From: Antedon mediterranea
Lineage: Eukaryota > Echinodermata > Crinoidea > Comatulida > Antedonidae
Reading direction: 5' to 3'
NCBI RefSeq assembly: GCF_964355755.1
Contig: NC_092677.1
Coordinates: forward strand, 7,011,001-7,075,000
Length of the DNA: 64,000 bases
This document shows positions 11,399-23,300 of this stretch, piece by piece (positions within the stretch are counted from its first letter, which is position 1; the number at the start of each line of letters is the position of its first letter). The notes beneath the pieces were generated by a model. The model ran no database searches, had not been told where the DNA came from, and saw only the letters and a list, made by a program, of their open reading frames with translations. A program made the translations under genes and the position numbers.

Positions 11399-14300
11399 AT
11401 GTCGGATACATGGAGTGACATTCAGGCTGTCAAAAGGCGTCAAGAAAGCCTCCGTGAACGTGTAAATCGACGGAAAAAAGAACGCCAGAATTTAGCTCTT
11501 GCTGCTGGAGGAGGTGGATCTTCTTCAAGCTCTCCCTCTCAACAGCAGGCTACCCCTGTTGACCACCAAAGCAACTTAGATTCTCATCCAAAGCCTACTA
11601 AAGCGACATCAGATACTGCAGCTATTGGAAAAGAGAGAGTCTCTAATTTACCAACTTTAGTTTCCGCTACAAAACCATCCAAAGTCCAAGATTTATCATC
11701 AGGACGTAAGTTTTTTTTAAAATCGATGTGCCAGTGGATATTTTGTCACTGATTTCACATAGAAATATTTGTTATGTGTAGGCCCAATACCCCTACAGTA
11801 TTGTCGGTTTGAGATATCGGTCGTGTCTGAAATCGAAAAAATAACTTATTAAGTAAAAATGACATCCCTTTAAGTAATTGCGAGTAAAGCCTCTTGTAAT
11901 CAATCACATCAATAAATGTATTAAAAGGATATAGGAACAAAGGTATTAATTTGTAGTGACATTGTATATAAAATGTTATCGCGACTGATTTCATTTAATA
12001 AGAAATAAACTATGCATATTGTACATTTGACCGATGCAAATGACAATGATTTAAGTGTCCACCTAGGACAGTTGCATTAACACTAGACAATTTTTTAAAG
12101 CATTGTCAACTTAGAATTAAGTTTTTAAAAAACTAACATTAAATTGGCACAATATTATAGAAGATATTGGCCCATTCTTAGTTATTTACACGTCTGGTAG
12201 ATTGTTTCCTAACCTCCAAAATCAGCGATAACTGTTCCCATGAAACCGACTTACACAGGTAAATAAATCCGACTAAAATTAATCCAATGTTTTTATAAGG
12301 TAATTAATGTGCATATTCTTTTGCAGAGTCTGGAACTCGAGATGAACCTCTGGTTGTGAGAGGAGACGGTAATGCTGAAAAACCAACAGAAGTAAAACCC
12401 AGTAAAATTAACAAAGCAGCAGAAAATATCATAATTAACCAAGCAATAGAACAGTTACTTCTAGAAACTTTAGGGAGTGATGACATTAATTTACCAATGG
12501 ATTCTACAAGTATACATACACTGCTTTGTAAGGTAAGAGGTGGTGGGTTGAGCTGGAAGGGTTACCCTCTCTACAGTATATAAAGTTGGAATACACATTT
12601 TTGCGGTTACGTTTTTAGATCAAATCTTTATTATCTTACTCTTACTCATGATGGTCGAAGAATATTGATTAAACTCAACAGTTCTTTTCAGAGACATACG
12701 TTGCATACTGCAAACTTTATAACAACATAATCTTACCGGTCAGGGCTAAAATGGCAAAAGATTTCCTACTTTCTAGTTTTTTTATCAGATAATCTATATT
12801 GTTTTGACAACACTTGTAACATGACCACAGTGCTGATTTTGCCATTTTTATTGTGACATCCTTTTACAGAAGCTAAATGAAGAAGTCTCAAAAGTTGGTA
12901 TTGACAGTTTATTACAGAAGTTAGCTGCTCAGGAACTTATAAGGTGAGCATTGAAGACTGAATACAAATTGGTAATAAAGGCTGTGATTATAAAGTGGAG
13001 AGTAGAATGGTTGATGATTCGTGAATGGCAAAACAATAAAAAGAGGGTGCTTAGTATTTTCTATTAGGAATCTTCTCAAAATTATTCTACTGCAGTAACT
13101 ACATCAACAGGTTAAAAGAGTAAACAAAACACAGTCAAAATAACTATAGCGAGGCATTTAATGAATAGGCAAAATGCCTTAAAATGCGACATGTTTCGAG
13201 AAACTATTCTCATCATCAGAAGAACAGAAAACAACGCCTAGAGTACTTATATACCAATAGGACAGGTTGTATGTAAATAAGATGGTAATTAGCTTGATAA
13301 AACAACAAGGAACGTAAGCAACAAACAATCATATGGCTAGCGTGACGCCTAAGTTATAGATTTGTTTGTTCAAGTGATGTGGTAACTGCAGTAGAATTAT
13401 TTTTGACATGTCTCTTAATCGTATTTTCTATATTTATTTTTATAAAGATTTAAGGAGACTCGGGAAACAGACGGCACTGTACACCTTTTGGTCACCTATG
13501 TTGAACACAGCAAGGTATGTATCTTGATTGATTTCTGATTTTAATGTAGATGATATAGGTAATTTTCAGGCCAAGACACACATAACTAGTGCTTGACCAT
13601 GTTCTATCTTTGGCCCATCTTGCCCTCTTATTCTTAAATTCTTTCAACCATTTTTTATTTGATTTTTTATGATTAGATAAAAGCAATGACAAGTCAGGAA
13701 AAAGATGAACAGAATAAGTCGGGATCACGGAAAAGACCGCATGAAAGGTATCCAATTTACATATATTGAAATATTAAAATTTAAAACAAGTCATTCATAA
13801 GCAAGAGCATGTCATAATTGAATATCTTTAAAAAAAAATGTTATTTCTTTTATTAGGCGCCATTTATGTAGAGCTTTGACATAAAAATTGACATACAATA
13901 TTTAAAAAAAAAAGAAAACCAAAAATAAGCAATAAACAATCTCTCTATATGTGCAATTTACAATCAATAATATAGCAGTTGGTCTGTAATGGAATATCGT
14001 TATTATATATACGTTATTATCGTAAGAGCTATATTTTCTCTTAATATAAACCACAGCAAGGTGATGTCTAAAAAGTGTTCAACACGGCAGCTAAGTTAGT
14101 TATTTCAACATGAGGCTTTATTTAGATATGCTTATTCTACAGTATGTGTATGATTGGCACTTAAATGTTTTCCAGGGATGAAAACGATATTGAAAAGGAT
14201 TCTGGGAAGAAGACTTGTCAAGAAGCAGTAGTTGAAGATGATGAAAGCTTTCTTAAAAACTTGTTATCAGTCAAGTCATTCAAAGAGCAAAAGGTCGGAG

Positions 14301-17300
14301 TTCAATAACAATTTTTGTTTTGTAATAAAATAGTGGACGTTAGTTGCAAATAGGTTTATTTGTGAATAAAAAAATCCGAGTAAACTCTGTCAAAGAATGA
14401 TCTTCTTAGTTGTGGTAGTAGTAGTCACAACTAGTCATATTTGGGCGTACCATACTGTCTGTAGTATATGCACGCGCACATTGGGTATCCCGCTTGATGC
14501 GCGTACTGCGCATATGCTCTGGTGATAGGTTAGCCTACGAACGTTCTATACTACTTGTTCATGAATAGTAATAGTTGGTTTCATTAAACACATTCATTGT
14601 TATTATACTCATCTCAGCGTATGTTATTAATTTGTCTCGAACAAACGGGTACGACGATACACGACACTGGCGACGAGGATACAGGCACATTTACATAGAG
14701 AAACGGAAGTATAATAATATTATAAAACTAGGCCTAGGCTAGCAGTTTTTGATTTTCCAACAACGGCAACCGTAACCAAGGAACTGCACAGGCTAATAAC
14801 GATTCTGAGCGCCCTGAACGTACAGAGCGAAGCGCGGTAATGGCAGCGGCTAATACCAGAATTCTATTCGAGGAATTTAACGTCCAGTATGGAGACATAG
14901 ATACGTATGTGGACAGGCTGGAACAATATTTTGTGGCATTAGATATCAATGACGGAGGTAAGAAAAGAGCGATATTATTGAGTAGTTTCGGAGAGACTGG
15001 ATACACAACGATACAAGATTTGTGTTTTCCTGATAAACCAAGTACAAAATCGTACGATACGCTCTCAACCAAGCTCAAAGAGCATTACAAACCTACTCGA
15101 ATAACGATTTCTGAACGATTTATATTCAGAAATGTAAAACAGACACCGGGACAGACTATTTCTCAATTTGTATCACATCTAAAGAAAAAGGCGATACATT
15201 GTGGTTTTGAAGGAGAGGCATTGGAAAACGCACTGCGTGTTCAGTTCGTATGTGGACTAATAAGTCAGAGCATCCAAAAGAAATTATTGACAAAGAACCA
15301 TACGTTCAAGGAAGCAACAGACATAGCCATAGCCTCGGAGGCAGCAACAGCGAATATGAAAAGTATGTCGCACGATGTTGACAAGCCAATCAACCAAGTT
15401 ACGTCTAACAGCAGGAAGTCTACGAAAACTTATCAAGCGTCAAAACTAACACGAACGCAGAAATGTGACCGCTGTGGTATGAACAATCATACAAGAGATA
15501 CGTGTAAATACAAAAACGCTACATGCTTTAAATGCAACAAACAAGGACACCTAAAATCAGAATGCAGGCAGTCGAGTAAATCAACAAAACAATATAAACC
15601 TAAATCCATCAAGCAAGTAGAAGCACCGGATTACGACGAAGGTAATGACGATTTTGTAGATACAATGTTTTGCGTAGGCATTAAGCAGGACAATTCGGTA
15701 CCACCAATAACGGTACAGATGCGAGTTGATGATATAGATATTGATTTTGAAGTAGATACGGGCGCAGCAGTATCGATAATTAGCTTTGACGATTACGAAA
15801 GCAAGCTTAGCCATCTACCATTAAAGTCAGTAAAACGTACACTTCACGCATACACAGGTACTAAGCTCGATATAGCAGGAGAAATTAAAGTCACCGTGAA
15901 CTATAGGGGCCAGAGTAACGTTCTCCCACTGATAGTAGTGAGAACGCAGCGACGAAACTCACCACCCTTGCTTGGAAGAACCTGGTTAGAAGTGATTAAG
16001 TTGGACTGGAAGTCATTATTTCCACCATCGCTTGCTCAGAATTCGGTAGAAATAGATAACGATGTCGGTCAGTCATTCAAACGGAAGTTCCCAGAAGTTT
16101 TCCGAACGGAATTGGGTACGGTTCAGGGACACAAAGCGACATTACATCTAAAAGTGAACGCAATCTCAAAATTCTGCAAAGCTCAAAATGTTCCATTTGC
16201 GCTACGCTCCGCAGTTGAGGTAGAGTTAGACAGAATGCAAAACGAAGGAGATATTTATCCGGTAGACTTTAGTCAGTGGGCAACCCCATTGGTATGTATT
16301 CCAAAGGCCGATGGCAGGGTACGTGTCTGCGGAGATTATAAAGTAACAGTCAACCCGAGTTTAAATTGCGACCAATATCCAATTCCGACCCCAGAGGAAG
16401 TTTTCACCAAGTTGGGAGGTGGAAAGCGATTCTCTAAGATTGATTTGAAATGTGCGTACCAGCAGTTAGTACTGGAAGACGAGGCGCAAGAGTTGGTAAC
16501 GATCAACACGCACCGCGGATTATATCGATACACGAGGTTACCGTTTGGTATTTCGTCCAGTCCAGCCATATGGCAGCGATTTCATAGAACAGGTGATAGC
16601 AGGACTTAAAGGAACATGTGCGATCATGGACGATGTTCTTGTTACAGGTGCGTCTGATAAAGAGCATATTAGTAATCTTGAGAAACTATTTGAGAGATTT
16701 AACAAGTATGGTCTCAGAGTGAAAGCTGAGAAATGCGCGTTTGTAAAAAAAGGAAGTAGTCTACATGGGACGTAAGCTATCAGCAGCAGGAATTCAACCG
16801 ACAAACGATAAAGTGAAAGCCATCAAGGATGCACAAGCACCACAGAATGCAACAGAACTAAGATCCTGGTTAGGACTAGTTAACTATCACGCGTCATTTA
16901 TTCCACGATTATCGACGATGATACATCCTTTGAATGAGCTGTTGGGAAGCAAACCATGGTCATGGACTGTCGACTGTAGTAAAGCGTTTAACGCGGTAAA
17001 GCGAATTATTAGCGAAGACATGATGTTGACGCATTATGACCCATTAAAACCACTGGAACTATACACGGATGCATCACCATACGGAATTGGCGCAGTCATT
17101 TGCCACGTAAACGAGAACAATATCAAAACACCGATCGCGTACGCATCGCGAGGCCTGCATAAACACGAAAAGGGTTATGCACAACTAGACAAGGAAGCCC
17201 TAAGCATCATGTTTGGACTTCAAAGGTTTAGAACATACTTATACGGACGGAAATTCACGATAAGAACTGATCATAAGCCACTTGAACGCATTCTAGGACC

Positions 17301-20300
17301 TAAATCAGCTATTCCGACACTGGCCGCACAGAGATTACAGCGATGGGCAATCGTACTGTCAGCGTTCGAATACGATTTAGAGTTCATTCCTGGAAAACAG
17401 AACGTAATTGCCGACGCACTCTCACGTCTCCCAATGCCAGACGAAGGACGGGAAGACGATGCAGTATACAACATAGCGGGGCATACATTAGACAATTTGC
17501 CAGTCACGAGTACGAACGTACAACAGCATACCAGGAAAGACCCGCTATTGAGCAAAGGGTTATACATGGTACGGACAGGTTTATGGCAGTCAGAAAACGA
17601 CGACGATCTAAAACCATTCCTACACCGAAGAGACGAATTGAGTGTAGAACAGGACTGTTTGCTGTGGGGATACAGGGTAGTGATTCCACCGAAACTCAGA
17701 GGGGCAGTTCTGGAGGAGCTTCATTGTGCTCACCCCGGAATCGTGCGTATGAAAGAGATTGCACGAAGTCATGTCTGGTGGCCCCAGATAGATTCCGACA
17801 TTGAACGATTGGTGAAGCAATGTCAAGCATGTCACCAAACGCAAAGTCGACCAAGCGTAGCACCAATGATGCCCTGGATCTGGCCAAATCAGCCTTGGAC
17901 ACGAATACATATTGACTATGCGCAGAAAGATAAACGAGATTATCTAGTAGTGGTTGACTCATATTCGAAATGGCCAGAAGTCGTTCAGATGAACAGTACG
18001 ACGAGTGCAGCGACCATCAAAGCGATGAGAGAGTTGTTCAGTAGATACGGATTGCCTGTTCAACTTGTAAGCGATAATGGACCTCAATTTGTTAGCGACG
18101 AATTTGAATTCTTCTTAAAGCAAAACGGGGTGAAACATGTAAAGGTTGCACCTTATCACGCCGCAAGCAACGGAGCAGCAGAACGAATGGTTCAATCTTT
18201 CAAAAGATCGTTAGCGGCAAGCCGAGCAAATGGGAAGGATTTCCAACAATGTTTGGACAGATTTCTTTTATCGTATCGCACAACAAAACACGCAACTATG
18301 GGACAAACGCCAGCGAAGTTATTCATGTGCCGTGAGTTGAGAACGCGAGTATCACTTTTACATCCCAGTACAGAAAACAAGGTACTGAACGAGCAGAGTG
18401 ATCAGAAGCTTCATCACGACAAAACGAAAGATCTTTGAGAATTTTACCCAGGTGAAATGGTATTAGTGAAAGATTTCCGACAAGAGGGAAAGTGGTGGCC
18501 AGGTACCGTGATAGAACGTACCGCTCCAAAATCATACGTAATTAGTGTTGAGGATGGCCGAGTGTGGAAAAGACACATTGACCAGTTGAAAGCGACAGAC
18601 GCGGACGCTTACGCGAGTAAAACTCCTACTTCACATAGCGAGTTGGAACACAAGATTAAACAGACAGTACCAATAACGATTGCGAGCGAAACGATTGCGA
18701 ACAAAGAGCAAACATCCACCAACCAACCGGTTGAAGAGGAACATAGATTGTCTTCATCGCCTGAGGTTATTCCACGACGCTCCACGCGACTTCGAAGGAA
18801 GCCAACGCGACTTATCGAAGAGATATAGAACTTGTGAACAATGTTATTATTATGAACGTTAAAGTTATGTTGTTCATGTTTTTACACAAAGTTATAATGG
18901 TGAGAATTACTCACATTTGTTAATTATATGAGGAACCAAATAAGAACTATCTGGAACTATAGAAGCAGTAATTTAATCACGATGATTAACCTATTTGATT
19001 AACAAGATAATTAACGAAAGTTTATTGTGCTTATTGATATAATGTTAACGTTAAAATAAGAAAGGAGGAGTGTAGTATATGCGCACATTGGGTATCCTGC
19101 TTGATGCGCGTACTGCGCATATGCTCTGGCGATAGGTTAGCCTACAAACGTTCTATACTACTTGTTCATGAATAGTACTAGTTGGTTTCATTAAACACAT
19201 TCATTGTTATTATACTCATCTCAGCGTATGTTATTAATTTGTCTCGAACAAACGGGTACGACGATACACGACACTGTCTACATAGGTTTTATCATTGTCT
19301 CTCCACTCTTTCTCTAAATGTTTAAAGTTAGTCGTCAAACAATTGTAGTATGTGTTTATATGTTTCTTCTGTAGAGTAATGAAGTCGGCAAGGAGATCTT
19401 TGATCTGCTCAACATGCCAACAGCTAAGGAGCAATCGCTAGCAGAAAAGTTTAAATCTGCAAGTGGTATGTATCTATCAATTATCAATCTGATCTTCTAT
19501 TTTTATCCTCAGTTCACAACAACAGACCTCCAAAGTCTCCCAATAACTGCTAATAACTAATGATAATTATACATTTTAGGCACAGTCCAGGAGTTCTGTC
19601 CTCATGGTACACGACAGGACTGTGAAAGAGTTGGTAACAACACTGTTCGTTGTAGCAAGGTACGATTTTAAGAAAAATATTTTATTTAGTACAGTACCAT
19701 ATAAGTAAAAAACAAGATCTTAGTGGTGAAATAGGCCCCATCCAGGCTTAGTTATTTACCAAAGTTAGCTATGACACCAACTAATTAAGGGCGTGTGGCG
19801 CAGTGTGTTGGACGTTGGACTATCGATCGTCAGACCTAGGTTCGAATCCAACTCTCGCCGCATTGCTTGTATCCGTAGGCAAGATACTTTACTTACGTTG
19901 CCTCTCTCCACCCAGGTGTATAAATGGGTACCCAGTTAGATCTAGACACAACTTTGCGCTGGTTACCGGCTGCATTATGGGAGTATGTTTCCATACGTGT
20001 TTGATCCCAAAAAAAATACTGGGGTAATAATGCTTGTAAAGCGCCTTTGAGCATGATTACTCATGAAAAGGGCGCTATATAAATGTGGTATTATTATTAT
20101 TATTAAGCCTTAACTGGCCCATAGAAAGATAATAAATAAATATTTTACCTTGATTGAAAATGTTCATCTGGTTTGTAGATATAAGTTATTTTGGAAATAT
20201 TCTTTTTTTCAAACCAACAATTAGTAAACTAACCTTCTTGACAGTTTCGCTGTCCTGATTGGACTGCTTCTTCAGAAATAAATAATAATAATAAATAAAT

Positions 20301-23300
20301 AATAATAAGAAATAATAATTTATTTCTGAATAAGCAGCGAAACTGTCAAAAAGGTTAGTTTACTAATTGTTGGTTTGAAAAAAAGAATATTTCCAAAATA
20401 AATATTTTACCGTTTCTTAAATATTTTACAGCTTCATTTCCGACGGTTGATAAACAAGCATACTGATGGTAGGTGCACAGGATTCATTTGATCAATAAAA
20501 CTTGTAAAACAAATGGAAAAGAAATAAATTATAAAGAAATTGTTCATATTCTTATTCAACATATCTTACTAATCACATAATGTTATAATAATTTACTTAT
20601 TCAAGTTGCTCACAGGTGTACCGTGCGTTTATTATCCCATGCACAAATTGTTCAATCATATTTTGTTTCCAGAAATGTTTGTGTACACCACAGGATTGAT
20701 ATTTAACAGATAGTATTTCTATTTTTAGAATCACTTGGTGATTGCTCCTTTCTAAACACATGTTTCCATATGGACACTTGCAAGGTACATGTCACCTTTT
20801 GTACTTCTTCTATGAGCTCTTTATTGATTAGCTTCAGGATTTAGTAGAACAAAGTTTGAATTGTTAATTTTAATATAATACATAATACAATCCTTCTGGT
20901 TATAGTATGTACATTATGAGATTGAATACCCACCCACATTGGACAAGACAGCTTCCGCCCCTAATAAGGGCCTTCGTGGAGATAACACAATGACTCTTAT
21001 ACAACCTCAGGTAGAATTTCATTTATCTATTTGATTGCATTTTATTCAGTAATTGTTATTTAAAACAAATAGCATTTAAAAATAGCAGTTCATTCGAGTA
21101 GTAATGTATACTGTATCTAAAGTTGTAATGAAAAATAGTGATTACAGGTATTGTTGTAGAATACAGTTTTTTAAAAACCTATTGTAGTGGCTGGTAATCA
21201 TGCTGGTAAGCATGACTACTGTACATTCTCATCATCCTTGGTTGCATTTGTAGTGGGTCCAGTGCGACTTGCGATCCCTTGATATAGATGTACTTGGTAA
21301 GTTTGCTGTCATTATGGCGGATCCTCCGTGGGATATCCACATGGAACTTCCATATGGAACCATGCAAGATGATGAGATGCGGAAGCTTAATGTACCTGGT
21401 CTTCAAGATGATGGATTCATATTCCTTTGGGTCACAGGAAGGTATGTATAAGTAGGTTCTTAACATTGGCTTTTATATTAAAATTGCATGCCTGCTAGGA
21501 AGCTATTAAATAACCACGTACTAAAGACACATGATTGGTGATGATGTTTGTGTAAATCTTTGCCTGCAATCTATCATGAAAATGTATACAAAATAGTATT
21601 GAAATGTTATTTTAGAGCCATGGAACTTGGACGTGAATGCTTACAATTATGGGGATATAAACAAGTTGATGAAATCATCTGGGTAAAGACCAACCAACTT
21701 CAGAGGTTAATCCGAACAGGAAGGACAGGTCATTGGTTGAATCATGGGAAAGAACATTGTTTGGTAAATCAAGCTGTGTTTTCACTTAGTCTGATATGAA
21801 ATGTCAACACAGATTGTTATTGTGAATTCAGTTCTTTTCGTTTGATTTCCTATTGACTTGACTTGTGAATATGCCTTTGTTTATTCAGAAATCATAAGTT
21901 CTGACAATCATAAAGACAATTTGTTTACTCTATAGAAAATCTGTTATGTTTTATATTTATGGAAACTATTTTATCTGTTATATTTCTTCAAATAGGTTGG
22001 GGTCAAAGGTGACCCTGCAGGGTATAATAGAGGCCTTGATTGTGATGTCATTGTAGCCGAAGTGAGAGAGACAAGTCACAAGCCGGATGAAATATATGGA
22101 TTGATTGAACGACTTTCACCAGGAACACGCAAGATTGAGCTGTTTGGAAGGATGCATAATGTACAGCCAAATTGGTATGTTGTTTCACTATACAGTTAGA
22201 AACTCTGTTAACACTTTGACTGCCAAACACGAAGATCTTCGTTTTTGGAAACACAACGCTTGACTGCCAAAAACGAAGATCTTCGTTTTTCGCGTTTTTT
22301 TTACGAAATCCGGTAGATAGGTTAATTATTGGTATATACTATAAATATGAACACTATATTCGGTCTGGACCGTCAATATTTTACAATTTGAAAGTAACTA
22401 ATCTGTTTACGAACGACTGTCAAAATGGTACCTGTCGAAATAACAAACACCGCGCATCACAGTAGCGCGTAGAGCGATGGCTTGGCGCATTGTGTATCGG
22501 TCGCGCGCTAGCTATGCCGCCGAAGCATTACAAAGGTTTTTGTGGATTGACATGTTTGTTTGTTATCTGAATAAAAAATAATGGAGTCATTTTCAATATG
22601 AAGTCTTTAATTTTATTATTGTATGTATACCCTAATTGTTTTGGTGTTTTACTGAAAGTGACCGAGTTTCACGCAACAAACTTGTTTTGAAATGGTATGG
22701 TTATTATCATCAGTTTACTATCTCCTAGGCCTAGGCTAGTAGTACTAGCCTAGGCTAGCCTAGCCCTAGTCGTAAAACGGTTCCGGACCAACTTTAGGCC
22801 TGGTTAACTAGGCCTGGTATCTTTACTATGTGGATTTTGGCGAAACATTGATGTAAGATTTATGATTTATAAAATGTAATACATTTTTCGATAGTGATAA
22901 CTTGTTTTTATAGGCCTATCTGTGCCGTGTAAGTAACTTTTTCGTTGTTTGTTGATCTCACCGGGCGATATTTTCATATTGTGATGTCTTGCACAAAATC
23001 GCGAATATCTCAACTTTCTTGCGCGAAACTACCAAAAATTCAAAAAGTGGGTTACTTTCATTTTACTATTACGATTTACATATTGCGATTTAAAAATCGT
23101 TCTTGGTACCATTGTAAAGCTAAAATCTTTATGATTATTTTAGTCTAAATTACATATAAATCAGATCACATACATGGTTGCAATCAGCTTTAATAAAAAC
23201 ATCGAATTGGGCTAAAAACGCTGGCGGTGGCAGTTTCTAACTGGAAAAACCTCTGGCAGTCAAAGTGTTAAGGGGACACGTTTGAGACCTAACAAATTGT

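Larger units (their letters stand above)
14460..19273 (+). mobile_element. Ty3/Gypsy LTR retrotransposon in METTL3 intron 6
   Basis: A complete but disabled element of 4814 bp, in the same orientation as METTL3. It has two LTRs of 207 and 203 bp (14460-14666 and 19071-19273), starting TGTAG and ending CGACA, and a perfect 5-bp target duplication CTGTC at 14455-14459 and 19274-19278. The LTRs differ by one 4-bp indel and about four substitutions, so the insertion is fairly recent. The order gag, protease, reverse transcriptase, RNase H, integrase places it in Ty3/Gypsy. It may belong to the Mag/SURL branch common in echinoderms, but that is uncertain. Confidence 0.93.

Noticed and set aside
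17271-17962. Minus-strand and out-of-frame ORFs within the retrotransposon
   Set aside because: They overlap the RNase H and integrase frame, which carries all recognised motifs; the others have none.
18457-18828. Separate third gene (env-like) of the retrotransposon
   Set aside because: It lies in the same frame as integrase directly after a single TGA and reads as the integrase C-terminal tail. It has no signal peptide or membrane segment.
19803-20027. ORF of 74 codons in METTL3 intron 8
   Set aside because: It lies entirely inside the tRNA-derived SINE.
21254-21441. METTL14 or METTL4 as an alternative to METTL3
   Set aside because: The motif is DPPW in the METTL3 context ([16 protein letters not shown]), with the METTL3 N-terminus and CCCH zinc fingers; METTL14 has EPPL and no zinc fingers.
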